19,191 bases of DNA from Rhodospirillaceae bacterium (GTDB lineage Bacteria; Pseudomonadota; Alphaproteobacteria; CADEGL01): contig JABIRQ010000441.1 in NCBI GenBank assembly GCA_018699755.1, positions 1-19,191 on the forward strand, in the 5' to 3' direction. The notes under the pieces are model-generated. The model ran no database searches. It was not told where the DNA came from and was given only the letters and a program-made list of their open reading frames with translations. The position numbers were made by a program, and so were the translations under genes. Below, in pieces: positions 7,328-14,918 of this stretch. Position 1 is the stretch's first letter; every line of letters begins with the position of its first letter.

Positions 7328-8059
7328 CTAAACCACGCTCTCGAGCGCGTAGTTGATCGGCATCGTTGCGATCGAGGCGCTGTTGGGCAGGGACAGGGCC
7401 ATGGCCACGATGACGGCCAGGGTGTTGGGATCCGTCTTCTCGCCCGGGAAGGGCGCGTTGGTCTTGCTCATGTCCGTATCGACCGCGCCGGGGCAAAGGC
7501 CGCAGACGCGCACCCCGTCCTCCCAGGCGCCGTAGCGCAGGACATGGGTGAGCGCGGTGGCGGCGAATTTCGACATGGCGTAGCCCGGCACCCCGCCGGC
7601 ATAGCGCAGGCCCGAATTCGACAGGATGTTGACGATCCGGCCCTGGCCGGTCTCGCGCAGATGCGGCAATGCGGCCAGGGACAGGAAATAGGGCGCCTTC
7701 ACGTTGACCGCCCACATCTCGTCGAGCTGGGCCTCGTCGGGCTGGTCGTAGGGAAAGCTGCGTAGCACGCCGGCGTTGTTCACCAGGGCGTCGATCTTAC
7801 CGAAGCGTTCGGCGGTCGCCGCGACCCAGGCCGCGGCGGTTGGCCGGTCCTCGGCGTCGTAACGCCATTGCAGGACGTCGTCGCCCAAATCCGCGACGGC
7901 CTCGGCGAGCTTGGCCGGATCCCGCGCGCCCAGGCTGAGGCGATAGCCCAAGCCATGGAGATGCCGGGCGACCGCCAGGCCGATGCCCCGGTTGGCGCCC
8001 GAGACCATGACGACCCGCCCGGCGGGCGGGATCGTCGCCGGCTTCTTGCCTTCCGCCAT
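7328..8059 (-). CDS. Short-chain dehydrogenase/reductase (SDR), NADP-type
   Basis: A 243-residue classical SDR. The glycine motif is SGANRGIG (20-27); R46 after the second strand favours NADP(H). NNAG is at 94-97 and the catalytic residues are S147, Y160 and K164 with normal spacing. The C-terminal third (PGAVDTDM, 190-197, then a short end) lacks the VDGG-type ending of the other SDR in this window, so the two are not recent duplicates. It follows the double-cupin gene after only 9 bases and ends at the bidirectional terminator, making it the last gene of a probable three-gene minus-strand operon with the lactonase. Substrate unknown. Confidence 0.93.
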   Translation of the reverse strand: MAEGKKPATIPPAGRVVMVSGANRGIGLAVARHLHGLGYRLSLGARDPAKLAEAVADLGDDVLQWRYDAEDRPTAAAWVAATAERFGKIDALVNNAGVLRSFPYDQPDEAQLDEMWAVNVKAPYFLSLAALPHLRETGQGRIVNILSNSGLRYAGGVPGYAMSKFAATALTHVLRYGAWEDGVRVCGLCPGAVDTDMSKTNAPFPGEKTDPNTLAVIVAMALSLPNSASIATMPINYALESVV

Positions 8060-8068
8060 CGCGCGCGT

Positions 8069-8935
8069 CTATTCGGCGGCGGCCTGCGCCTTGTAGCGCG
8101 CGCGCTGCAGCACATCTGGGCCGAAGGACAGTTCCTCGCCCTCTGCCATGGTGCGGTTGGTATCGGTCAGCCAGGCCACCATGAGCGCGCCGTCCGGCGA
8201 ATAGGAATAGTGGCGCACGCCGGGGCCGAGGGAGACGAAATCGCCGGCCTCGTATTTCTGGCCGTCATGGTCCATCACCATGCCCTCGACGACGTAGAAC
8301 TCCTCCATGCCGAAATGCTCGTGCGGGGTCGAGACGCCGCCCGGCTGAAAGCGGATGATGAAGCAGCCCTTGCCGGTCTCGCGGTCGAAGGTGATCGGGT
8401 TCCAGTGGAGCTTGGGCACGTCCTCGCCATAGCGGTCGAAGGGCGTGAGTTCCAAATCGGTAACCTTCTCGACGATCCTGTGGGTGCCGATCGGTCCCTT
8501 GGGCGCCTTTCCCGTGGCGGGCAGGAAATGGCCGGTCTTAATCGTGTCCGGCCCGAAGGACATCTCCTCGCCTTCCTCCAGCGCGCGGTTGTTCCCGGAC
8601 AACCAGGCGACCAGCAGGACACCTTCCGGCGCATGGGAGTAGTGGCGCACGTTGGGGCCGAGGGAGACGAAGCTGCCGGCCTCGTAGGCCACGCCGTCGT
8701 GATCGACCATCGGGCCCTCGACCACGTAGAACTCCTCGAAGCCGAGATGCTCATGCGGCTGGGAAACGCCCCCGGGCATGAAGCGGATGATGAAGCAGCC
8801 CTTGCCGGTCTTGCGATCGAAGGTGATCGGGTTCCAGAACAGCTTCGTCACCTCTTCGCCGTAGCGATTGAACGGCTCGAGTTTCATTTCCGTGACTTTT
8901 TCAACGATCCTGTGGGTACCCGGCGCGTCTGCCAT
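8069..8935 (-). CDS. Double-cupin protein with two near-identical domains
   Basis: A 288-residue protein made of two copies of one cupin (about 7-132 and 151-276), exactly 144 residues apart. By hand alignment 92 of 126 positions are identical (about 73%). Each copy keeps a cupin metal site: H61/H63 plus E67 or E68 and H98 in the first, H205/H207 plus E211 or E212 and H242 in the second. Both have the TGKGCFIIRF strand and the FYVVEG turn. The family resembles ChrR/anti-sigma-like or small dioxygenase/isomerase cupins; the reaction cannot be named. GGGAGAG precedes the ATG. It lies between the lactonase-like gene (94 bases upstream) and the SDR (9 bases downstream), so it probably handles an intermediate of the same pathway. 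Two intact metal sites suggest both halves are active, or that the protein is a fused dimer. Confidence 0.88.
   Translation of the reverse strand: MADAPGTHRIVEKVTEMKLEPFNRYGEEVTKLFWNPITFDRKTGKGCFIIRFMPGGVSQPHEHLGFEEFYVVEGPMVDHDGVAYEAGSFVSLGPNVRHYSHAPEGVLLVAWLSGNNRALEEGEEMSFGPDTIKTGHFLPATGKAPKGPIGTHRIVEKVTDLELTPFDRYGEDVPKLHWNPITFDRETGKGCFIIRFQPGGVSTPHEHFGMEEFYVVEGMVMDHDGQKYEAGDFVSLGPGVRHYSYSPDGALMVAWLTDTNRTMAEGEELSFGPDVLQRARYKAQAAAE
8108..8917 (-). repeat. Tandem intragenic duplication of a cupin domain
   Basis: The segments 8540-8917 and 8108-8485 encode the two cupin copies. They are clearly similar as DNA too: stretches around 8351-8403 and 8783-8835 encoding TGKGCFIIRF differ at only a few bases. 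The offset is 432 bases. The high identity indicates a fairly recent in-frame duplication, ongoing gene conversion between copies, or strong constraint on both. Confidence 0.85.
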
Positions 8936-9029
8936 GGCCTGCTCTCCCTAGCGAATGAGTCCGAACTGATTGCCCGCAGCATAGCGCGATTCGCATGGTC
9001 CGGCACAAGCCTTCGCACGCTCCCGGCGG

Positions 9030-9917
9030 CTATCCGGCAAACCGCGGCTCCGGTAGGCCCCGGACCCCGGGCTCGACGGCGAAAAGGGACCCGGCGAGCG
9101 GCTGGTCGCCGAGCGCCTCGGGCGGTTTGCCGTCGGTCGCGGTGGTGATGTAGAGCACGTCGAGATTCTCGCCGCCGAAGGCGCACATGGTGGGCACGGC
9201 GACCGGCAGGTCGATCCGGCCGATGACGCGGCCGTCCGGGGCATGGCGCACGACCCGCCAACCGTCGCAGCGCGCACTCCAATAACAGCCTTCCTCGTCG
9301 ACGCTGGCGCCGTCCGGCCGGCCCTCTCCGTACCGGTCATCGCTGGTGCAGAACAGGCGCTTGTTGGCCACCCGGCCGGTCTCGATGTCGAAATCGTAGG
9401 CGAAGACGGAACGCGCCCGCGTATCGGCGTGATAGAGGATGCGGTCGTCGGGGCTGAAGGCCAGGCCGTTGGAGATCAGGAAACCGTCGAACGCCTTGTT
9501 GCAGGACAGGTCCGGCTCAAGCCGGTAGAGCGCGCCGACCGGCCGGTCGACCCCCTCGGGCATGCTGCCCGCCCAGAAGCGCCCCGCCCGGTCGCAGCGC
9601 CCGTCGTTGAGGCGCGTGCCTGGATCGTCGGCCTCGGGATCCGCGATCGGCGCGATCGCGCCCGATTCGAGGTCGATAAAACAAAACCCCGACGCCATGC
9701 CCGCCACCAGGCCGCCGGACTCCCGCAAGGCAATGCTGCCCACGGGCTCGGGCATGTCCCAGCGCCGGTTCTCACCGGTCGCGGGTTCATAGCGGAAGAC
9801 CGCGGGCGCGTAGATGTCGATCCAGTAGAGCGCCTTCTCGCGCGGGCACCAGACGGGGCATTCGCCGACGATGGACGGATTCTCGACCACGCACCGGACC
9901 GGACTCGCAGTTTTCAT
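9030..9917 (-). CDS. SMP-30/gluconolactonase/LRE-family hydrolase
   Basis: A 295-residue six-bladed beta-propeller lactonase. The calcium/zinc ligands and substrate residues of the SMP-30 family are all visible: E19 (VGECPVW), R102 and N104 (TRLNDGRCD), N150 (ISNGLAFSPD) and D202 (RPDGASVDEEG), equivalent to human SMP30 E18, R101, N103, N154 and D204. The family hydrolyses sugar or other lactones to hydroxy acids. No signal peptide is seen, so a cytoplasmic location is likely. It is first in a probable operon with the double cupin and the NADP-type SDR; an SDR plus lactonase pairing is common in sugar-oxidation pathways. The ATG is preceded by only a weak ribosome-binding site. Upstream lies a long regulatory region with dyads and phased repeats. 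Confidence 0.9.
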   Translation of the reverse strand: MKTASPVRCVVENPSIVGECPVWCPREKALYWIDIYAPAVFRYEPATGENRRWDMPEPVGSIALRESGGLVAGMASGFCFIDLESGAIAPIADPEADDPGTRLNDGRCDRAGRFWAGSMPEGVDRPVGALYRLEPDLSCNKAFDGFLISNGLAFSPDDRILYHADTRARSVFAYDFDIETGRVANKRLFCTSDDRYGEGRPDGASVDEEGCYWSARCDGWRVVRHAPDGRVIGRIDLPVAVPTMCAFGGENLDVLYITTATDGKPPEALGDQPLAGSLFAVEPGVRGLPEPRFAG

Positions 9918-9958
9918 GGCTTTGACTTGGATCAGGGATGGAACACATTGATTGCGAC

Positions 9959-9985
9959 GGTGAAAGTATCTCTTCGATTTTCACC
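9959..9985. promoter_or_regulatory. Inverted repeat upstream of the lactonase operon
   Basis: GGTGAAA (9959-9965) and TTTCACC (9979-9985) are perfect inverted arms with 13 bases between them, arm centres about two helical turns apart. They lie 42-68 bases upstream of the lactonase start codon, overlapping where its promoter or early leader should be. This geometry suits a dimeric repressor, but the arms are only 7 bases. Confidence 0.4.
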
Positions 9986-9989
9986 ATGC

Positions 9990-10041
9990 CCACTATAACC
10001 GACATAGGATTCCACTATACCGGCATAAGGCCGGCATAAAG
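9990..10041. repeat. Helically phased short direct repeats
   Basis: CCACTATAACCGACATAGG (from 9990) recurs as CCACTATACCGGCATAAGG (from 10012), and its second half recurs again as CCGGCATAAAG (from 10031). The core CCG(A/G)CATA starts at 9999, 10020 and 10031, that is 21 and 11 bases apart, close to two turns and one turn of the helix. Read on the minus strand, each of the first two copies gives TATAGTGG, which can also serve as a -10 element for the lactonase operon. A cooperatively bound regulator is a reasonable reading. Confidence 0.45.
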
Positions 10042-10059
10042 ATTGTACGCTGCTATGCG

Positions 10060-10079
10060 CAATGCATGCGCATGCATTG
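10060..10079. promoter_or_regulatory. Perfect 20-bp palindrome
   Basis: CAATGCATGC followed directly by its reverse complement GCATGCATTG, with no spacer and no mismatch. It lies in the AT-rich core, 143-162 bases upstream of the lactonase start and about 370 bases before the kinase start. Likely a protein-binding site for one of the divergent promoters; the cognate protein is unknown. Confidence 0.45.
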
Positions 10080-10125
10080 AGTAAATTGTTATGGCAACCT
10101 GAAATAGCTTGTTTAAATTTATTTT

Positions 10126-10142
10126 GTAATATTAATTATTAC
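10126..10142. promoter_or_regulatory. Small AT-rich dyad
   Basis: GTAATA (10126-10131) and TATTAC (10137-10142) are perfect inverted arms around TTAAT. It is part of the most AT-rich stretch of the intergenic region (about 10081-10150). Given the base composition, chance is a real possibility. Confidence 0.25.
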
Positions 10143-10448
10143 GATTACCATTGCCGCCGACAAGCGAGGCTCTACGCGCGAACTCCATTCGAACCAGCAT
10201 AACTCGAACAAACGGACCTGATTGCCGTGCGAGCGCCCAAAGTAGCCAGGACGGGGATTCCAAAGGCGCGGTTGGATGGCTCCAAGTTCACCTTGTAAAG
10301 GTCGCTTGGCGCAGTCGGAGCGCTTCGGACGGCAGGGAGACGACGAAAGATTGGGAGCGGACGTCGCCAAGGGTGGAGTCCGCGCCGAATCGGGTAGTGG
10401 ACGCGGCGCAACCATTTGGTTCGCCGTGGCCTCGAAAGGAAACGCGGC

Positions 10449-13178
10449 ATGACGAACACGGCGGCTGTGCCCAAGGTGGAAAATCGGAGCAGCCGGGCGC
10501 CCTTGCGCTTCCTTATCGTCGAGGATGCCGAAGCCGACGCGGAGCTTGAGACGCTGGCCGTCGAGCGTGCCGGAATCGAAGCGACGGCCGAACGCGTGGA
10601 CACCGCCGAAGCCCTGAACCACGCGCTGGATCGGGGTGCGTGGGACGCCGTGCTGTGCGATTACGATCTGCCCGCCCTGCCCTGGCCGGCGGCCTTCGAA
10701 GCGTTCAAATCGCGCGAGATCGACATTCCCTTCATCGTCGTTTCCGGCACGCTCAACGTCCAGGAGGCCGCCGACCTGATGCTCTCCGGCGTCACGGATA
10801 TCGTCATGAAAGACGATCTTGCGCGCCTGCCCCCCGCCTTGAAGCGCGAACTGCGGGCCGTCCAAGACCGGTGCACCGCGCGCGAGGCCCAGGAAAAGCT
10901 TTTCGACGCGTCCAACCTGCTCGAAAACATTGCAGCGAATATTCCGGGTTCGATTTACCGCCGCGTCCAACGGCCGGACAGCGCGACGGCATACGAATAC
11001 ATCCACGCCAACTTGTTGGAAAAGTTGGGACAGGACTCGACGGCCCTGTTCGGAGATGTCGACCGGCTAGCGGAATTCGTCCATCCCGACGACCGCGCTG
11101 CGATGCGCGCGGCGTACGCGCGATCCGCCGCCGATCAGAGTCGCTTCGACGAAACGCGGCGTGTCATCGCAGCCGACGGTTCGATCAAATGGTTCCGATT
11201 CATTGCTATGCCGAGCAGACGCGAGAACGGCGAGATCGTCTGGGACGGGATCGCGCTGGACGTAACCGTCGAGCAACGTGCGATCGACCAGGCGCACGAA
11301 CGGGACGAGATGCTGCGCGCCCTCTCCGAGAACGCTCCGGGGGTGATCTACCAGCGGGTTCTACGCGCGGACGGCACGGTCTCCTATCCGTTCGTCAGCA
11401 AGGGCTCGATCGAAATTTACGGCTACACCCCGGAGGAGATCGCAGCCGACCCCGATATCGTTCGCCGCACCGAGGACGACAGCCGCCAAAGCAATCATGA
11501 CGCGACGATCCGGCGGTCCGCCGACAACCTCGAAAACTGGTCCTGGGAAGGCCACATCAGGCGGCGAGACGGCAAGCGCCTCTTTGTGCAGGCGGTCGCA
11601 CGCCCCCGGCGCCTGGAGAACGGCGACACGATCTGGGACGGCTTCGCCTTCGACCTGACGGACCGACACGAGGCGGAAGAAGAGGCCCGGCGCACCCGCG
11701 AATACCTGGAAACGGTATTGGAGAACATGGCCCAGGGCGTTCTTACCCTGGACAAGGACATGCGCGTCGTCCACCTGAACAACCAACTTCGCACCATGCT
11801 GTACTACCCTATCGAAGTGGGAGAACCGTTTGAAACGGCGGTGCGCTTCGCCGCCGAGCAGGAGGCCTATGGCGAGGGCTCCATCGATTCGCAAGTGGCC
11901 GAGCGTCTGAACGCCGTCCGCCAGGCGGACGGAGAGCCGGTCGAGCGCCTGTTCCACGACGGTCGGTCGATCGAGATCCGCCATATGCGCTTGCCGGACG
12001 GCGGCTATGTCCTGACCTACACCAACATGACGGAGCGCCGCCTGGCCGAACAGGAACTGCGCAAACTGTTCCGCGCCGTCGAACAAAGCCCGACCGGCAT
12101 CGTGATCTTCAACAGCGAATACGTTATCGAATACGCGAATCCGAAATTCACCGATATCACGGGCTATTCCTCGACCGAGGTGATCGGCCAAACGACGACG
12201 GACCTGTTCGCAAGGCTGTATCAACTGGGCCGTCCGGAGGGCCTGACCGACGCCCTGGAAAACGGCCTGGATTGGTCCGGCGAATATATCGGCCAACGTC
12301 GGGATGGGGATTACTTCTGGCTCCGCGACACCATGGCGCCGATTTTTGGCGACGACGAGGCCCTGACCCATTGGATCTCGATCAGCGAGGACATCACCGA
12401 TCTCAAGAGCGTTCAATCCGACCTCGTCCATGCCTCGAAACTGACCACTCTGGGCGAAATGGCGGCGAGCCTGACCCACGAACTCAATCAACCTTTGAAC
12501 GTCATTCGCATGGCTGCGGACTCCTGTTTGATCCTTGCCGAGGACGGAGACACGAATCCAGAGTTCATGATCGAGCAGTTCGACACCATCAGCGAGCAAA
12601 CCCAGCGCATGGCGGAGATCATCCGCCATATGCGGATCTTCAGCAGAAAGGACGAGGACGAAACCGCCGAGGTGCGCCTGATCGAGGTCATCGAGAATGG
12701 GGTTCGGTTGATTAAGGACGAATTCCGCCTGGCCAATATCGATTTGCGCGTGGATATACCGGAACGCTGCCCGCCCGTTCGCGGCTACCCGGTTCGGGTG
12801 GAGCAAATTCTCGTTAATCTCTTGACCAATGCACGCGACGCCATCGTCGCCAACGCGGCGCCCGGGCAAGGGGCGAACGAGAAGATCGGCTGGGTCGAGA
12901 TCGCCATGGCCTATCTCGAGGACGTCAACTCCGTCATCGTGTTGGTTCGGGATTCGGGCGGCGGCATCCCCGATCAGGCCCTGCCGAAGATATTCGAATC
13001 GTTCTATACGACGAAGCCGTCGGGCAAGGGCACCGGCCTCGGCTTGTCCGTCGCCCAGAGCATCATTCGCGAGATGGGCGGCCAGATATCCGTCACGAAT
13101 ATCGACGATGGTGCGGAGTTCAGAATCACTCTTCCCGCGCTGCGCAAGGCCAGGACGAAAAGGGGCGGAAAACCGTGA
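10449..13178 (+). CDS. REC-PASx4 sensor histidine kinase (soluble)
   Basis: A 909-residue cytoplasmic kinase with no membrane helix. The order is a receiver (about 18-135; E25/D26, phosphoacceptor D71, S99, K121), then four PAS domains (about 155-275, 288-408, 417-530 and 538-652; the first two are PAS_3-like with WDGIALDVT and WDGFAFDLT endings), then a kinase core of the NtrB/DctB type with H677 in THELNQP, N794, RDSGGG (834-839) and GKGTGLGL (859-866). The ATG at 10449 follows AAAGGAAA; an in-frame TTG at 10416 is less likely. The stop overlaps the GTG of the next receiver gene (GTGA). Four PAS domains suggest redox, light or small-molecule sensing inside the cell, but no cofactor-binding residue is diagnostic. 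It probably phosphorylates one or both downstream receivers and may be controlled through its own. Confidence 0.93.
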   Translation: MTNTAAVPKVENRSSRAPLRFLIVEDAEADAELETLAVERAGIEATAERVDTAEALNHALDRGAWDAVLCDYDLPALPWPAAFEAFKSREIDIPFIVVSGTLNVQEAADLMLSGVTDIVMKDDLARLPPALKRELRAVQDRCTAREAQEKLFDASNLLENIAANIPGSIYRRVQRPDSATAYEYIHANLLEKLGQDSTALFGDVDRLAEFVHPDDRAAMRAAYARSAADQSRFDETRRVIAADGSIKWFRFIAMPSRRENGEIVWDGIALDVTVEQRAIDQAHERDEMLRALSENAPGVIYQRVLRADGTVSYPFVSKGSIEIYGYTPEEIAADPDIVRRTEDDSRQSNHDATIRRSADNLENWSWEGHIRRRDGKRLFVQAVARPRRLENGDTIWDGFAFDLTDRHEAEEEARRTREYLETVLENMAQGVLTLDKDMRVVHLNNQLRTMLYYPIEVGEPFETAVRFAAEQEAYGEGSIDSQVAERLNAVRQADGEPVERLFHDGRSIEIRHMRLPDGGYVLTYTNMTERRLAEQELRKLFRAVEQSPTGIVIFNSEYVIEYANPKFTDITGYSSTEVIGQTTTDLFARLYQLGRPEGLTDALENGLDWSGEYIGQRRDGDYFWLRDTMAPIFGDDEALTHWISISEDITDLKSVQSDLVHASKLTTLGEMAASLTHELNQPLNVIRMAADSCLILAEDGDTNPEFMIEQFDTISEQTQRMAEIIRHMRIFSRKDEDETAEVRLIEVIENGVRLIKDEFRLANIDLRVDIPERCPPVRGYPVRVEQILVNLLTNARDAIVANAAPGQGANEKIGWVEIAMAYLEDVNSVIVLVRDSGGGIPDQALPKIFESFYTTKPSGKGTGLGLSVAQSIIREMGGQISVTNIDDGAEFRITLPALRKARTKRGGKP

Positions 13179-13579
13179 CGCCGAGCCAAGCCGCTCAACT
13201 GGAAAAGGCGCGCATCCTCGTGGTCGACGACGAGCCGCGAGCGACCGAGATGCTCGACCGATTCCTGACCATGCGCGGCTATTCGGTTTTCACGGCCCGC
13301 GATGGCGAGCACGCGACAGCGCTTTTCCAGAAGCAGGGCGCGGAATTGGTCATTACCGACTACCGCATGCCGCGCAAGGACGGTCGCGCGCTCATCGACG
13401 AACTGAGATCCGTCGTGCCTGAACTGCCCTTTATCGTGGTCAGCGGCAGCCTTAATATCGCCGACCTTTCCTCGGAGCTCCGCCAGATTGGCGTAGAGGT
13501 GATGGCCAAGCCCATCGACCTCCGCAATCTACCGGCCATGATCCAGAAACTGCTGACCGAACATCGCAAGGAGCACTGA
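13175..13579 (+). CDS. Stand-alone response regulator receiver protein
   Basis: A 134-residue single receiver domain with no output domain. D18/D19 form the acidic pocket, D62 is the phosphoacceptor (VITDYRMP), and S90 and K112 are in place, so it should be phosphorylatable. It begins with a GTG that overlaps the kinase stop codon, which strongly implies it is that kinase's partner. Its FIVVSGSLN segment (86-94) closely matches FIVVSGTLN in the kinase's own receiver, pointing to shared ancestry. It could pass phosphate on to a phosphotransfer protein or act by protein-protein contact, as CheY and Spo0F do. Confidence 0.92.
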   Translation: MTPSQAAQLEKARILVVDDEPRATEMLDRFLTMRGYSVFTARDGEHATALFQKQGAELVITDYRMPRKDGRALIDELRSVVPELPFIVVSGSLNIADLSSELRQIGVEVMAKPIDLRNLPAMIQKLLTEHRKEH

Positions 13580-13583
13580 AACC

Positions 13584-14000
13584 ATGGCCCATCATCCGGT
13601 ATTCGGAGGCGCCGGCGCGAAAAAGGACCCGCAGGTTCTGGTCGTAGACGACGATCCGGAACAGCTTCGTCAGATCGCGGGATTCCTCCAGGGAAGAGGT
13701 ATCGCGGTCCTATCGGAGCTCGACGGCCAGGCCGCGATCGCCGCGATCAAGCATCATGGCCCGAAGGTCGTGGTAATGGACGTCAACATGCCCGGCATGG
13801 ACGGTATCGAAGCCGCGCGCGAAGCGATGAGCGTGGCCAATCGCCCCGTCGTCATCCTGATGTCGGGCGAGCCCGACAAGGTGCGCAAGGCGAGCGCGTC
13901 AGATGTCGAAGTCTTCGCCGTGATCGACAAGCCGGTGCCCCTGCGCGTGCTCGAGCAATTCATCCGGCGGGCCATGGTGACGCCGCGAAAGCCGGTATGA
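13584..14000 (+). CDS. Second stand-alone response regulator receiver protein
   Basis: A 138-residue receiver without an effector domain. The acidic pocket is D22/D23, the phosphoacceptor D66 (VVVMDVNMPGMDG), and S94 and K116 complete the site. The first 15 residues are a non-conserved tail. AAGGAG precedes the ATG, which is only 4 bases after the previous stop, so it is the third gene of the kinase operon. It differs considerably from the first receiver and is not a recent duplicate. Two output-less receivers behind one kinase suggest a phosphate sink, a relay, or two different protein targets. It converges with the LapG-like gene across 34 bases with no clear terminator. Confidence 0.92.
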   Translation: MAHHPVFGGAGAKKDPQVLVVDDDPEQLRQIAGFLQGRGIAVLSELDGQAAIAAIKHHGPKVVVMDVNMPGMDGIEAAREAMSVANRPVVILMSGEPDKVRKASASDVEVFAVIDKPVPLRVLEQFIRRAMVTPRKPV

Positions 14001-14034
14001 CACCAGCATGAAGATGGACTCGCGCAAAGCTGAC

Positions 14035-14691
14035 CTATCCGGCGGTGCGGTAGATACCCGCGACCGCCGGGCCGACGGTGTAGAGCGGCCGATAGTCTTG
14101 CATGGACCGGTCCCAGGGCCGAACCGTCTTCGACTGGTTGTCCAGGATCCAGGTCATGCCGGCGTGCTCGACGGCCAGGACGGCGTGGGGTCGGTCCTTG
14201 ACCAAGTCCCGCACGACGATCAGGTGCAGACGGTCCGGCATGACGCCCAACCTCAACAAGGTGAAAAGCTTGGCAAGGGCGAAGTCCTCGCAGTCGCCGC
14301 CGCCGGTCAGAACCAGCCGATAGGGCGTCAACCAGGTGTCCGTGCCGTAGGTCGCGGCGTCGGAGCGGTAGGACAGCCGATTGAAGAAGGCGTTGACCGT
14401 CGTCAGTTGAGCCATCGGCGACTTGCTCGAAGCCACCGCGATCAGCGCCTCGAAACTGCGGGCGGCCGGATTGCGCCGGGCCACGGCATTCTCGACCAGC
14501 CATTCGGTTTCCTTGGCGTAGACCTCGGATACCTTCGCCCATTTCTCGAAAATCCGAGCGTCGACCGGTCGAAGCCCCGACTCCCATTCGCCGGTCGCGC
14601 CATGAGAGGGCGCGTTTCCGCCGAGCACAATTGCGAGCACGACGATTCCCGCGAAGAGAAGACGAATCTGGAAGCTGGAAAGACGAGACAT
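14035..14691 (-). CDS. LapG-like periplasmic transglutaminase-like cysteine protease (BTLCP family)
   Basis: A 218-residue secreted protein of the bacterial transglutaminase-like cysteine proteinase family (DUF920/PF06035), to which LapG belongs. An N-terminal signal or anchor segment (about 8-32) is followed by the papain-like triad C134 (GGGDCEDFALAK), H169 (RPHAVLAV) and D184 (ILDNQSK); the acidic DCED around the cysteine resembles the calcium-binding DCED of LapG. In pseudomonads LapG cuts the adhesin LapA and is held by the c-di-GMP receptor LapD; neither LapD nor an adhesin gene is present here, so the substrate is unknown. The frame opens 11 codons upstream, but the ATG at 14691 has AGGAG at good spacing and gives a normal signal sequence. 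It is divergent from the NarL-type regulator and convergent with the receiver operon, so it may be an output of this signalling cluster. Confidence 0.85.
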   Translation of the reverse strand: MSRLSSFQIRLLFAGIVVLAIVLGGNAPSHGATGEWESGLRPVDARIFEKWAKVSEVYAKETEWLVENAVARRNPAARSFEALIAVASSKSPMAQLTTVNAFFNRLSYRSDAATYGTDTWLTPYRLVLTGGGDCEDFALAKLFTLLRLGVMPDRLHLIVVRDLVKDRPHAVLAVEHAGMTWILDNQSKTVRPWDRSMQDYRPLYTVGPAVAGIYRTAG

Positions 14692-14727
14692 GGTGTGCTC
14701 CTGGCGAATGGCGCTGGAGCACATAAA

Positions 14728-14770
14728 TGTTCACAGAATCCTGGCCTGTTGCACTATCCTGATGTGAACA
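14728..14770. promoter_or_regulatory. Widely spaced inverted repeat upstream of the LapG-like gene
   Basis: TGTTCACA (14728-14735) and TGTGAACA (14763-14770) are perfect 8-base inverted arms with 27 bases between them. They are 37-79 bases upstream of the LapG-like start codon, where its promoter should lie, in a locally AT-rich region. Two half-sites bracketing a promoter would suit a repressor. It is not the CRP (TGTGA-N6-TCACA) or FNR layout. Confidence 0.4.
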
Positions 14771-14813
14771 ATGAACCAATGGTTTATTTTTAGTTTACTG
14801 AGCATGTGGCAAG

Positions 14814-14852
14814 AGTATGTATACTTTTTATTATGTCTCATACCTTAGTATG
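14814..14852. promoter_or_regulatory. Pair of short dyads in the promoter region of the NarL-type regulator
   Basis: AGTAT-GT-ATACT (14814-14825) and CATAC-CTTA-GTATG (14839-14852) are two 5-base-arm dyads sharing the core GTAT/ATAC, centred about 26 bases apart, 67-105 bases upstream of the regulator's GTG. They could be binding sites for the regulator itself, since NarL/FixJ proteins often bind such short dyads. Short arms in AT-rich DNA make chance possible. Confidence 0.3.
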
Positions 14853-14918
14853 GCAACGTTTGCTGAACAAAAGAGCAGTTTGGCGGAACATCGTCCAAGC
14901 GGAAAGGGTCGATAGCGG

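Larger units (their letters stand above)
9918..10448. other. Long intergenic region with AT-rich regulatory core
   Basis: This 531-base gap lies between the divergent lactonase and hybrid-kinase genes and is the largest gene-free stretch in the window. From about 9990 to 10150 it is strikingly AT-rich against the GC-rich background and contains short phased repeats, a 20-base perfect palindrome and a smaller dyad, listed separately. From about 10150 to 10448 composition returns to normal, but no convincing gene was found: one open frame there runs into the kinase gene in another frame and resembles no family known to me. No tRNA or small RNA was recognised. Confidence 0.6.

Noticed and set aside
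7868..9148. 426-codon plus-strand open frame with internal repetition
   Set aside because: It is the complement of the duplicated cupin gene; its apparent repeat only mirrors the real duplication on the other strand.
10151..10549. 132-codon plus-strand open frame in the intergenic region, running into the kinase gene
   Set aside because: It has no recognisable domain, overlaps the well-supported kinase start in another frame, and its composition looks like non-coding read-through.
10119..11006. 295-codon minus-strand open frame overlapping the kinase gene
   Set aside because: It is antisense to the receiver and first PAS of a clear kinase gene; long antisense frames are expected in GC-rich DNA.
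11361..12869. 502-codon minus-strand open frame
   Set aside because: It is entirely antisense to the PAS and kinase region, with no family motifs in its own frame.
14851..14864. Sigma54-like sequence TGGCAACGTTTGCT
   Set aside because: The GG to GC distance is 8 bases rather than the required 10, so it does not fit a -24/-12 promoter.
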